Shown: in pieces, positions 14,687 through 23,344 of the stretch
Layout of the letters: each line of letters begins with the position of its first letter
Numbering within the stretch: position 1 is the first letter of the stretch
Assembly: GCA_012837765.1 (NCBI GenBank)
Contig: DUQO01000062.1
Coordinates: 1 to 33,893, forward strand
DNA length: 33,893 nucleotides
Reading direction: 5' to 3'
From: Mollicutes bacterium
GTDB lineage: Bacteria; Bacillota_I; Bacilli_A; RF39; UBA660
Notes under the pieces: generated by a model
Told to the model about the DNA's origin: nothing
What the model saw: only the letters and a program-made list of their open reading frames with translations
Databases searched by the model: none
Translations under genes and position numbers: made by a program

Positions 14687-16206
14687 CTACAATTCTGGTC
14701 CTACAAACAATGTTGGACGAAAACCAAAATAACTAATTGCTGCTCCACTTTCATCATAAAAGGCAAATACTCCTGCAGCATTACCATTAGTATAATCACC
14801 ACCACGCCTAAACCAAGGTCTTTCTTGTTTTGGTGTAAACGAAAAATCACTATACCATGAACCAATTCCTATATGGTCATTACTAGTTTCGTAAATAGCA
14901 TCGCCTTTATTATAAATAGTTGAATTATAATTATTTTTGTCGCTATCAACAGATCCCGCTTTATATATGTCTATGTATTTTATATGTGAAGAAAAAGCGC
15001 TCTTTCCATGTTCAGTTAGATTATTATGTCCATTATTTATATAAGATGCTGTATATTCACAGGCTCCACCTGACATATCATAAACACCATATATATTACC
15101 AGTTGTTGATGCTTTTTGACCATTTGGAGTATTATACTTTCTCAAACAACCACTGGTAGGACTTGAATTGAAACTATCTCCAGCACAGCCTGTTGTAAAA
15201 TTATCAGCTGGGTTTATCCATACTTCATTTGAGCCTTGTCCATAAATAGATTTAGATAGGTAGGCAATTGCACCCCACTCAGTATTTTTCATCATGTGTG
15301 TATCTAACCGTTACCACTTTTACCCCAACCATACATCTCGTTTTTCTCCATACTTTTAGCTTTGTTAAAACTATCATTTACTGATATGCTAGTAATTGTT
15401 CTAGCATTTGGTACTATTTTAACATTACCACTGCCATCATCACTCGCTTCAAATTTAGCTGCCCAAAAACCTGTCACTTCAACATCACCAAAAGTAAAGG
15501 CTGGATGATTCGTATATTTGTTTCCGTTAGTTGAAGCATTTGATGATTCTGCTGTTTCACCAAAAAGGACATTTTTATTCCAATTATCATTTATTCCTTT
15601 ACTAAATTGGATATCAATTGTTCCTACAGTATTTGAATGCCAACCATTACTTATTTTATAAACATATCTTGGAATCCATACCCACATTGAACCATCTTTT
15701 GTTTTCACAGTAGCCCACTTTTTATGAGTTGGATTATAGTTATACCAATCAATATGATCTTCTGTTGTCTCAACACAAGTTGAGCCATCATATTTAATTG
15801 GAGTCATGCCTGGTGCTAACACTGGTTTATTTGCATCACCTACAAAATTAACTACAGTTTCAGTTGCAATAGTTACTCTTTGTGTCCCACCTACTGTTAA
15901 ACCTGCCCATTTGTTTTTCCCTACAATTGTTATATATTCTTTTCCATTCATTACTTTGACTACTAAATCATCATAATTTTCATCATCTAAACCTAACACA
16001 CCCTTTAAATTAGATAGATTTACTTGTGTCGGGTCAAAGTCTTCATCTTTTATTTTTTTATATTCTATTGCTTTTAAAACCATTTTTGCATTACTTTCAA
16101 AAGCACCTTTTTTCGACTTATCAATCAAATATGATATTCCTGGTATTGCAATTGCTAATATTACAATTGTAGCTAATAACTCTACTAATGTAAAACCTTA
16201 TTTCAT
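14687..16206 (-). pseudogene. Prepilin with FGE-sulfatase-like C-terminus, two lesions
   Basis: When repaired this is one protein of about 506 residues. From ATG 16206 (GGGAG seven bases upstream) the frame reads M-K-stop-GFTLVELLATIVILAIAI. TAA at 16200-16198 replaces the expected Lys codon directly before a classic type III prepilin signal. The frame then runs to TAG 15306-15304 after MYGWGKSGNG. Adding one base there (GGT-TAG to GGTGTAG) restores G-V-D-T-H-MMKNTEWGAIAYLS and reaches the stop at 14687. The last 200 residues carry IYGVYDMSGGACEYTA and WFRRGGDY...YFGFRPTL, like the formylglycine-generating-enzyme/C-type-lectin fold. The role would be a surface pilin-like adhesin. Two independent lesions argue for decay, unless the assembly is faulty. 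The stem is paralogous to the next gene to the right. Confidence 0.85.
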
Positions 16207-16277
16207 TACTACACTCCCTTATCGTTACAATAAAAGTGTAACATAAAAAAAGTCGATTGTAAATTATTTTTATATAC

Positions 16278-16303
16278 AAAACCCTTTTGTAAAACAAGGG
16301 GTT
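16278..16303 (-). terminator. Weak terminator after small prepilin-like gene
   Basis: On the minus strand AACCCCTTGT-TTTAC-AAAAGGGTT (16303-16278) forms an imperfect stem followed by TTTGTATATAAAAA, 16 bases after the small prepilin-like gene ends. Confidence 0.5.
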
Positions 16304-16318
16304 AACTGCGTTTTAAGG

Positions 16319-16711
16319 TTATGGATTTAAACATGATTTTTCATCTTTAATATCTACCACTTTCATGTCTTTTAAGGTACCACATGCAATTAAATTGTTC
16401 CATGTTAATTTTCCTTTTATCTTAATATATATTTCATTATCAATCGTTTTTAGTGCAAAAGATGAATAATCTTCATCTGAAAAACCATGACTTTTTAGAT
16501 TAGATATATTTAAACTATCAGGATTAAAATTATCTTCTTCTAATTTTTTATATTCAATCTGATAGATCAACATTTTTACATTACTCATAAAAGCACTTTT
16601 TCTAGCATTTTTCATGGCATTTGAAACAATAGGTGTCCCAATAAGCAATGTAATAATTGTTAACACTATTATTACTATTAGTTCTGTTTTGGTAAAAGCA
16701 TTTATTTTCAT
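16319..16711 (-). CDS. Small prepilin-like protein
   Basis: 130 residues. The N-terminus MKINAFTKTELIVIIVLTII is a type IV prepilin signal in slightly altered form: Ala takes the usual Gly position before Phe, and Glu is at +5. A long hydrophobic helix and the stem helix ARKSAFMSNVKMLIYQIEYK follow. Residues 39-75 closely match the neighbouring pseudogene (KKGAFESNAKMVLKAIEYKK; DPTQVNLSNLK versus NPDSLNISNLK), so the two are paralogues. The globular part is short and holds a possible disulfide pair (IACGTLK and KSCLNP). ATG 16711 is chosen because GGGAG lies seven bases before it; ATG 16717 would overlap that site. No pilus assembly genes are visible in the window. Confidence 0.78.
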   Translation of the reverse strand: MKINAFTKTELIVIIVLTIITLLIGTPIVSNAMKNARKSAFMSNVKMLIYQIEYKKLEEDNFNPDSLNISNLKSHGFSDEDYSSFALKTIDNEIYIKIKGKLTWNNLIACGTLKDMKVVDIKDEKSCLNP

Positions 16712-16730
16712 AAACATACTCCCATCAAAA

Positions 16731-16760
16731 AGTACTCCCCCATAAAATTTGGCGAGTACT
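16731..16760 (-). terminator. Terminator of the secDF-rel-dtd transcription unit
   Basis: On the minus strand AGTACTCGCC (16760-16751) pairs with GGGGAGTACT (16740-16731) across an A/T-rich loop and is followed by TTTT. It lies six bases after the AI-2E transporter stop and just before the RBS of the small prepilin-like gene. Confidence 0.75.
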
Positions 16761-16765
16761 AATAT

Positions 16766-17839
16766 TTATTCTTTTGCCTTTTTAGTAATTTTACCTATAC
16801 TTGAAGTGATTTCATTACGGTAAAAACGGTACGTAGTAAGCATTATAATAGTTAATGGAAGAGCTAAAATAATTCCTTTTATACCTGCTATAGCGCCTCC
16901 TGCAAAAACTGCAAAAATAGATAATAATGTTGGTATTTGATTTGACTTATTATATATTTTTGGTGAAGTAATATATCCATCAATATTTGGAAAAATAATA
17001 GATACTATAATAGTAAAAATCAATAATTTAGTATTAATAACAGAAGCTGTTATAACAGCAATTAAATTTGTAACAATACCACCAAAATATGGAATAATAG
17101 TTCCAACCGCAGATAACAATCCAAGCAGTAAATAATGAGGATGACCTATTAAATAGAAAACTGTTGTATATTGAATAAATATTATTAGAGCATATAATGC
17201 AAACGCATTAACATAATTATGTATAGCATCATCTAATTTTCTAAAATATCTTAAAGTTTTTTTATTTTTTCTATTCTCTAAGTACCTTTCAAATATATTC
17301 CTAATATTTTCCATATCTGATAGGAAGTAAACAGCAACAATAATGATAATAATAGTCTTTGAAATGATACCTAATGATTGATTTATTATACTTATAAATC
17401 CATCTGATATCCCCTTACCTAAACTACTTGTTATTTGATATGAAACATCAGATATTGCCTCTTTTAATCCTACTAGGTTAACGTCATATTTGACAGATAA
17501 ATCTTGAATAAATTTGATCAATGATGAGAATAACGAAGTTGTTTGTTCAAAAATAAGTGGTAAAATATTAGGAATTAAAAGCCATAATATAAAGCTTATA
17601 AAAAGAACAATGACAATACAGATAATAATCAGTGCTACTGATTTAGGCACTCCTTTTCTTATTAATGATTTTAATAGTGGATGAAGAACATATGCAATAC
17701 CAAAAGCTATTACAAAAGGAAGAAGAACATCAACAACTTTTTTCAATACTCCCATCCACAAATCCTTCATCAGCCAAATAAGAAATATAATTATTACGAT
17801 TAACAAAGTGTTTATCAACTTATAATTTATTTTTTTCAT
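16766..17839 (-). CDS. AI-2E family transporter (PerM/YtvI-like)
   Basis: 357 residues, typical for the family. About seven or eight membrane segments arranged in the AI-2E pattern: a pair at the N-terminus (LINTLLIVIIIFLIWLM; VDVLLPFVIAFGIAYVLHPL), another near 65-90, a long extracytoplasmic stretch (about 90-150), then a clustered C-terminal half. The C-terminal half contains IGHPHYLLLGLLSAVGTIIPYFGG, the conserved Pro-Tyr-Gly-Gly signature, and GYITSPKIYNKSNQIP. These proteins export or exchange small solutes; some are sodium/proton antiporters, and the family name does not prove AI-2 transport. The gene overlaps the dtd end by 20 bases and closes the operon. AGGAAGG precedes the start. 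Confidence 0.9.
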   Translation of the reverse strand: MKKINYKLINTLLIVIIIFLIWLMKDLWMGVLKKVVDVLLPFVIAFGIAYVLHPLLKSLIRKGVPKSVALIIICIVIVLFISFILWLLIPNILPLIFEQTTSLFSSLIKFIQDLSVKYDVNLVGLKEAISDVSYQITSSLGKGISDGFISIINQSLGIISKTIIIIIVAVYFLSDMENIRNIFERYLENRKNKKTLRYFRKLDDAIHNYVNAFALYALIIFIQYTTVFYLIGHPHYLLLGLLSAVGTIIPYFGGIVTNLIAVITASVINTKLLIFTIIVSIIFPNIDGYITSPKIYNKSNQIPTLLSIFAVFAGGAIAGIKGIILALPLTIIMLTTYRFYRNEITSSIGKITKKAKE

Positions 17840-18287
17840 AACACCCTTCCTTACTATCTATAATAATAGTTACTGGACCATCATTGATAAGAGAAACCTT
17901 CATATCTGCACCAAAAACACCTTCTTGTACTTTAAGTCCTTCACTCCTTAAGAGTTCATTAAACTTTTCATATAATGCTTTTGATTCATCATATTTCATT
18001 GCCATATCATAACTTGGTCTTCGTCCTTTTGAAGTGTTAGCATGTAAGGTAAACTGAGAAATTGATAAGATAGATCCTCCACTATTATTTATATCTACAT
18101 TCATTATACCATTTTCATCATCAAATAATCTTATAAATTTAATTTTTTTTACAATATAATTTAAATCTTCTATTGTATCCCCATGAGTAAAACCTACTAA
18201 TAAGACAAATCCTTTATCTATTTGACCAACAATCTTGTTATCTACTGTAACGCTAGCTTCACTAACTCTTTGTATTATCACTCTCAT
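17820..18287 (-). CDS. dtd: D-aminoacyl-tRNA deacylase
   Basis: 155 residues, normal length. Dtd removes D-amino acids, and glycine from mischarged tRNA-Ala, giving chiral proofreading in the cytoplasm. It begins with MRVIIQRVSEASVTVDN. The two active-site signatures are present: LSISQFTLHANTSKGRRPSY (SQFTL motif) and, near the C-terminus, SLINDGPVTIIID (NxGPVT motif). The ATG overlaps the rel stop as ATGA, and the 3' end overlaps the transporter start, so translation is coupled across three genes. rel-dtd adjacency is widespread in Bacillota and supports the identification of the upstream gene. Confidence 0.97.
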   Translation of the reverse strand: MRVIIQRVSEASVTVDNKIVGQIDKGFVLLVGFTHGDTIEDLNYIVKKIKFIRLFDDENGIMNVDINNSGGSILSISQFTLHANTSKGRRPSYDMAMKYDESKALYEKFNELLRSEGLKVQEGVFGADMKVSLINDGPVTIIIDSKEGCYEKNKL

Positions 18288-20443
18288 TTTGTAATACGCT
18301 CCACTTTATGAATATAAGGTATACTTAAAACATCATTTATAAACTTATCTAATTTTGTCTTATCAGGAGCTAAAACGATGATATCGTATACAATATGATC
18401 AAGATGATTGATTGTGTTGATCGCTTGGATATTGATGTTTAGATTAGTTGTTTTACCTATTATTTCTAACAAAAGATTTTCTTTTTGTTCTGCTTCAATT
18501 AAGATGTTAGTAGGCCACCCCTTATCGATATTTTCATTCCATTCAACATTAACAATTCTCTCTTCAACATCAGCTATGTTATGACAAATACTACGATGTA
18601 CAGTTATACCATGTCCTTTAGTAATATAACCAATAATATCATCACCTTTTATTGGCTTACAGCAACTTGCTAATGTTACTTTAATTTCATCTACACCTTC
18701 AACTAATACATCGTTTTTACTGACAGTTGGTTTTACATTTGGTGAAGATAATTTTTCTAATACTATTGTTTCTTTTGTTTTTGGTTCTTTATTAATTAGA
18801 TTGATTACATAAAGAGGTGTAAATTTAGATGAACCAATACTACGATATATATCTTCAATAGATGCTAAATTAAGTGTATCTAGCAAATAATCAATATTTT
18901 TATCTGTAAGGAAGGTTGAGAAAGTAAGTTTTTGTTTACGAAGCTCTTTTTGAAGCATTTCCTCACCACGTTTTATAGCTTCGTCCTTATCAATCTTACT
19001 AAAGAAATTCTTAATTTTTGTTTTAGCTTGAGCTGTTTTAGCTATATTTAACCATTCACGGTTTGGACCCTTGGAATTTTTATTAACATTAATTTTGACA
19101 ATATCGCCATCTTTTAATTCATAGTCAAGTGGTACTATCATTTCATTTACGATAGCTCCAACCATTTTGTCTCCTACTCCCGTATGTACACGATATGCAA
19201 AATCAATTGGAGTACTACCTACTGGCAATTCTATAACATCACCCTTAGGTGTAAATAAATATATATTATCATCTAACACTTCACTTTTTACATTACTTGC
19301 AAATTCTTCAGGATTATTATCCTCGTTATTAAGTTCAATAAGTGATCTAAACATTTGAAGTTTTTGCTCCATAACATTTTGTAAAGATTTACTTCCATCA
19401 GTATGTTCTTTATATGACCAATGTGACGCGATACCATATTCAGCTATCTGATCCATTTCATATGTTCTAATTTGAATTTCAAAAAGGTTTCCATCCACAC
19501 CAAAAATAGTGGTATGAAGTGATTGATACATATTTTCTTTAGGCATTGCTATATAATCTTTAAATCTTTTAGGAACAGGTTTAAACTTTGAATGAATAAG
19601 ACCTAAAGCTAGATAACAATTTTGCTCTGTTTCAACATATACACGAAGTGCTAAAATATCATATATTTCCTTAAAACGTCTTCCCTTTTGCATTTTATTA
19701 TAAATACTATATATACTTTTAGAACGACCTTTTATTTCATGTTTAATATTATTTTGAAGAAGAATATTAGAAATATTTTCTTTCATTTCTTTAATAGCAT
19801 TGTCTCGTTCTACTTTAGTATTATTTAATTTCTTTACAATATCATAATATGCATCTGGTTTATAATAACGAAGTGATAAATCTTCTAACTCACTTTTAAT
19901 ATGATATATACCAAGACGATGGGCTATAGGGGCTAAAATTTCCAATGTTTCTTTAGCTTTTTCCTTTTGCTTATTTTCAGGTATTGCCCACAAAGTACGC
20001 ATATTATGAAGACGATCAGCTAATTTGATATAAATTACCCTAACATCTTCACAAAGACCAACCAAGATCTTTTTATAATAAGTAATTGTATAATTACTAT
20101 CAGCATTAAACGATAATTTGTTTATTTTTGAAATACTACTTACTAAATTACTTATTTCTTCACCAAATACTGATTTTACTTCATCAATAGTGGTGTTATA
20201 ATCTAACACTTCATGAAGTAAGGCTGATGAAATAGTTTGATAATCACTTTTTAATTCAGTTAAAATCATAGCAACATTTAAATGGTGATCAATCAAACCA
20301 TTACCATCAAGTCTTTTTTCACCAAAATATTTGGCATTTCCAAATTCATAAGCTTTCTTTATTATTTCTAAGTCTTTTTTATCTTTTGTATAAGTACTTA
20401 CTTTAGAAAGCAAATCATCAAATACAATTGTTTTGTTTTCCAT
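18284..20443 (-). CDS. rel: Long Rel: (p)ppGpp synthetase with degenerate hydrolase site
   Basis: 719 residues with the full Rel layout: HD hydrolase (about 25-200), synthetase (about 225-345), TGS (392-452), helical region, zinc-finger domain (C594, C595, H616, C620) and ACT/RRM (645-719). Synthetase residues are intact: R240 and K242 (GRSKSIYSIYNKM), D262, RFKD (293-296), N304, Y306, H310 and E322 (FEIQIRT). The hydrolase site is not. R44, H53 and H77 remain, but D78 is Glu, E81 is Asp and D82 is Tyr (LLHEVLDYN against the usual LHDVxEDT), and the DGVTK segment reads SSISK; D143 (ADRLHNMRTL) remains. So it probably makes but does not efficiently degrade (p)ppGpp. AAGGAG precedes the start, 35 bases after secDF. 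Compare the short paralogue at 24769-26244. Confidence 0.95.
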   Translation of the reverse strand: MENKTIVFDDLLSKVSTYTKDKKDLEIIKKAYEFGNAKYFGEKRLDGNGLIDHHLNVAMILTELKSDYQTISSALLHEVLDYNTTIDEVKSVFGEEISNLVSSISKINKLSFNADSNYTITYYKKILVGLCEDVRVIYIKLADRLHNMRTLWAIPENKQKEKAKETLEILAPIAHRLGIYHIKSELEDLSLRYYKPDAYYDIVKKLNNTKVERDNAIKEMKENISNILLQNNIKHEIKGRSKSIYSIYNKMQKGRRFKEIYDILALRVYVETEQNCYLALGLIHSKFKPVPKRFKDYIAMPKENMYQSLHTTIFGVDGNLFEIQIRTYEMDQIAEYGIASHWSYKEHTDGSKSLQNVMEQKLQMFRSLIELNNEDNNPEEFASNVKSEVLDDNIYLFTPKGDVIELPVGSTPIDFAYRVHTGVGDKMVGAIVNEMIVPLDYELKDGDIVKINVNKNSKGPNREWLNIAKTAQAKTKIKNFFSKIDKDEAIKRGEEMLQKELRKQKLTFSTFLTDKNIDYLLDTLNLASIEDIYRSIGSSKFTPLYVINLINKEPKTKETIVLEKLSSPNVKPTVSKNDVLVEGVDEIKVTLASCCKPIKGDDIIGYITKGHGITVHRSICHNIADVEERIVNVEWNENIDKGWPTNILIEAEQKENLLLEIIGKTTNLNINIQAINTINHLDHIVYDIIVLAPDKTKLDKFINDVLSIPYIHKVERITK

Positions 20444-20478
20444 ATAGATAACTCCTTATCTGTAAAAGGTATAGTCAC

Positions 20479-22740
20479 TTATGAATTAATTCCCTTTATT
20501 GATAATTCATCAAGTCTATCTTTATATACCTTTTTATTTTCAGCTACTTTGCCAATGTTCTTTGATTCTAAAAAATACCATAATTGAGGAGCTAGAAAAA
20601 TAGTAGAATAAACACCTGCAGCTAATCCTATCATAATAGCTATATTGAAGTTGTTTATTTCATAAGCTCCTAGAAACACCAATGAAACAATTGGGAACAT
20701 TACAGTTGTAGTTGTAAAGACAGTTCTTGTTAAAGTACTTCTTAAACTATCATTTACAATGTTTTTTAACACTTCTTTATTTGGAATAATATTCTTATGT
20801 TTATCTTTTATTGTTTCTCTAATACGGTCAAATATAACGATTGTATCATTGATTGAATAACCAATAATAGTTAAAATAGCAGCTATAAAAATAACTGAGA
20901 CCTCAAGCTTAAAGATTGCAAAAAAGGCAACAATCAATAACACATCATGTACAAGCGCTATAATAGAGGAAATAGCATATGTAAATTTAAATCTAAATGA
21001 AACATAAATTATCATTCCAACAAGCGATAATAGAACAGCAAAGAATGCATTTTTAGTTAGTTCTTGTTTTACAATGTTTGATACAACCCCAATTTCAACA
21101 TCGGCATTATATTTTTTAGTAAAATAATCATTTACTTGTTCTGCTTTTTCTTTATTTAATACCTCATCTAATTTAAGATAAACAGAATTATTATCGATAT
21201 TATCCATTTCCATAGTTTCAATATTTAATTCTTTAATATCATCTTTTAAATCCTTTGCTTTTATTTGTTCTTTACTAGTTATAGTTATATCCGACCCACC
21301 TCTATAATCAATACCTAGATTAAGTCCACTAGTAAAGATAAAAGCACTTCCTATAATGAGAATTATTAAAGGTAATACTGGATGCCATTTACTATGTTTC
21401 ACAAACTCTATTTTCTTATATGGGGTTAATTTAATTGATTTTTCTTTACCCTTTGATATATCTTTTTCTTTTACCCCTATGAATAAATTATAATACTTAT
21501 CAAAGAATTTCGTTTTAACGAAAAGTTCAAGAATGTATTTAACAACAAAAACCATTACAACAATTGTTACAAAAATATTGATAATTAACATTGTTGCAAA
21601 ACCTTTAACACTACTCTCTCCTAAGAAAAATAAGATAAAGCCAACTAATAAAGTGGTTAGGTTAGCATCTAATATAGTAGAAAAAGATCTTTGATTACCT
21701 AATTTAAAGGCTTCTTTTAATGGTTTTCCAGCCCATAACTCTTCTTTAATACGTTCAAAACTTAAGATATTAGCATCAACTGCCATACCAACCCCAAGAA
21801 TTAAGGATGCTATACCTGGCAATGTTAAAACCCCACCTATTAGCCAAAATACTAGGAAGGTTAAAAATATGTAAATAACAATAACAAGACCTGCTATAAT
21901 ACCAGAAAATTTATATATTAAAGCAAAAAATATCAGAATCATTGCTATACCTATAACACCTGCTGTTAAGGTTTTATTTAAAGAATTTTCCCCAAATGTA
22001 GCGCCTACCATCTTAGATGATATTTCAGTTAGTTTAGTAGGAAGAGACCCTGAGTTAATTAAATCAACTAAAGCACCTGCTTCTTCTTTAGTAAAGTTAC
22101 CTTTAATGATAACATCACTTGCAAAAGCTTGTGAAACAGTAGCAGCTGATAAACATTTTGAAGCACTTAGTGATCCACAATTAGCTTCTTCCTTTACAAA
22201 AGTATCTTCCCCTTCGATGTAATCAATCCATATAACTATACGATTATCATCATAATCTTTTACCTTGTTTGTAACTTCATAAAATTTATCAACATCTTTA
22301 ATCGGTAATAACACAGCTGGTGCTCCACGTTCATCAGCAGTGAGTTTAACGCCTCCACCTTTTAAGACAGAACTAGTCATTAACAAATTGTCATTAGTAT
22401 CACGAAAACTCAAACTAGCAGCTTTACTTAATACATCACGAGCTTCTTCTCTATTAGTAATACCTGCTAATTTTACTCTGATACGACTATCACCTTCAAT
22501 GATGATATCAGGTTCTGAAACACCTAAAACATCTATTCTTTTACTGATTGTCTTATAGGTAGCAGTTAACATATCTTTAGTAAGTTTTTCACCTTCAAGA
22601 GGAGAAACTTCATATAAAACTTCAAATCCACCTTGTAAATCAAGACCATAGTTAATATCATTCATAAGTGGTATAAAACACAAAATCATTATACCTACTA
22701 ATGCTAATAATAAACTAAATCTAATAATTACTTTTTTCAT
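20479..22740 (-). CDS. secDF: Fused SecDF protein-translocase accessory subunit
   Basis: 753 residues, the single-chain SecDF found in Bacillota. It uses the proton gradient to complete Sec-dependent export. The SecD half (about 1-405) opens with a membrane segment and NYGLDLQGGFEVLYEV (D1 motif), has a periplasmic domain (GDSRIRVKLAGITNREEARD) and a five-helix bundle with GVGMAVDANILSFERIKEEL. The SecF half (about 430-745) repeats the pattern: LNLGIDYRGGSDI, then IIGYSINDTIVIFDRIRETI. Twelve membrane segments in total. A periplasmic Cys pair (CGSLSASKC) could form a disulfide. It lies between comN and rel, as in Bacillus. The RBS (AGAAAG) is weak. Confidence 0.97.
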   Translation of the reverse strand: MKKVIIRFSLLLALVGIMILCFIPLMNDINYGLDLQGGFEVLYEVSPLEGEKLTKDMLTATYKTISKRIDVLGVSEPDIIIEGDSRIRVKLAGITNREEARDVLSKAASLSFRDTNDNLLMTSSVLKGGGVKLTADERGAPAVLLPIKDVDKFYEVTNKVKDYDDNRIVIWIDYIEGEDTFVKEEANCGSLSASKCLSAATVSQAFASDVIIKGNFTKEEAGALVDLINSGSLPTKLTEISSKMVGATFGENSLNKTLTAGVIGIAMILIFFALIYKFSGIIAGLVIVIYIFLTFLVFWLIGGVLTLPGIASLILGVGMAVDANILSFERIKEELWAGKPLKEAFKLGNQRSFSTILDANLTTLLVGFILFFLGESSVKGFATMLIINIFVTIVVMVFVVKYILELFVKTKFFDKYYNLFIGVKEKDISKGKEKSIKLTPYKKIEFVKHSKWHPVLPLIILIIGSAFIFTSGLNLGIDYRGGSDITITSKEQIKAKDLKDDIKELNIETMEMDNIDNNSVYLKLDEVLNKEKAEQVNDYFTKKYNADVEIGVVSNIVKQELTKNAFFAVLLSLVGMIIYVSFRFKFTYAISSIIALVHDVLLIVAFFAIFKLEVSVIFIAAILTIIGYSINDTIVIFDRIRETIKDKHKNIIPNKEVLKNIVNDSLRSTLTRTVFTTTTVMFPIVSLVFLGAYEINNFNIAIMIGLAAGVYSTIFLAPQLWYFLESKNIGKVAENKKVYKDRLDELSIKGINS

Positions 22741-22758
22741 ATATACATCTTCTTTCTA

Positions 22759-22983
22759 CTATCTTTTCTTATTTAAAAATAAAGCATTTATTACATAACG
22801 AACAAGAAACGAACCAAAAGCAGCTATTAAAAAATATCCTGCAATAATTAAAAGTTCATCTTCCTTCGTTACTAACATGATAATACCAAATATTAATATA
22901 AAATATATAAAACAATATACTTTTTGTCTGTTCTTATAAAGCGTTGCTATAATTTTTCTTATAATTTCATTTTCACGATTCAT
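22759..22983 (-). CDS. Small two-helix membrane protein
   Basis: 74 residues; not recognised. A basic amphipathic N-terminus (NRENEIIRKIIATLYKNRQK) is followed by two membrane helices (VYCFIYFILIFGIIMLV; LLIIAGYFLIAAFGSFLV) separated by a short acidic turn (TKEDE), then a basic end. The start overlaps the comN stop as ATGA, with GAGGA seven bases upstream, and the gene ends 18 bases before secDF, so it is expressed with the translocase. Conserved placement suggests a role in membrane biology, but nothing identifies its function. Confidence 0.72.
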   Translation of the reverse strand: MNRENEIIRKIIATLYKNRQKVYCFIYFILIFGIIMLVTKEDELLIIAGYFLIAAFGSFLVRYVINALFLNKKR

Positions 22984-23264
22984 AGTATTTCCTCGGTTTC
23001 TTCCACAAGATTAACTTCCCTAACCACATTACTAATATTTGTTTTCACATATTTTTCAATTGCATAATTATCAACATTAAAAATATCACTTACCATTTCT
23101 GATAAAGATAAATTAGATGTTCTAACCCATTTTGTTTCTTTCAGATAATTCCATATATCTTCTTCTTTAACATAATTGATACCGACTCTTTTTAAATCAC
23201 TCTTTTTGGAAATTAGCGCTGGTTTAATCCTCGAGTATAATTCACTAAGGTTTTTAAATTCCAT
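22980..23264 (-). CDS. comN: ComN-like post-transcriptional regulator
   Basis: 94 residues from the chosen start. B. subtilis ComN (YrzD) acts post-transcriptionally on comE mRNA. The family core is visible: an N-terminal helix (LSELYSRIKPALISKKSDLK), then VKEEDIWNYLKETKWVRTSN and LSLSEMVSDIFNVDNYAIEK. It lies between secDF and a divergent spoVB homologue, as in Bacillus, which supports the assignment. The ATG at 23264 is chosen because AGGAG lies seven bases upstream; the frame is open further, to 23300. It is the first gene of the comN-secDF-rel-dtd unit. Whether this organism is competent cannot be judged here. Confidence 0.82.
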   Translation of the reverse strand: MEFKNLSELYSRIKPALISKKSDLKRVGINYVKEEDIWNYLKETKWVRTSNLSLSEMVSDIFNVDNYAIEKYVKTNISNVVREVNLVEETEEIL

Positions 23265-23305
23265 AAAATCGCTCCTTAATATTTTAATAAACAACATCAT
23301 ATATT

Positions 23306-23333
23306 ATTATAGCGTAAATTCAATATTTTTCAT
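23306..23333 (-). promoter_or_regulatory. Probable comN-secDF promoter
   Basis: On the minus strand ATGAAA (23333-23328), a 16-base spacer and TATAAT (23311-23306), 42 bases before the comN ATG. The -10 is perfect; the -35 is weak and overlaps the RBS region of the divergent flippase gene. Confidence 0.5.
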
Positions 23334-23344
23334 AGGAGAAATTT

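Noticed and set aside
14687-15295. Separate short gene starting MMKNTEWG
   Set aside because: One added base joins it in frame to the upstream prepilin, and MMKNTEWG is an internal motif of that protein type, with no ribosome binding site before it.
18284-20443. Long rel as an ordinary bifunctional Rel
   Set aside because: The hydrolase signature residues at 78, 81 and 82 are all changed, although the general domain match is strong.
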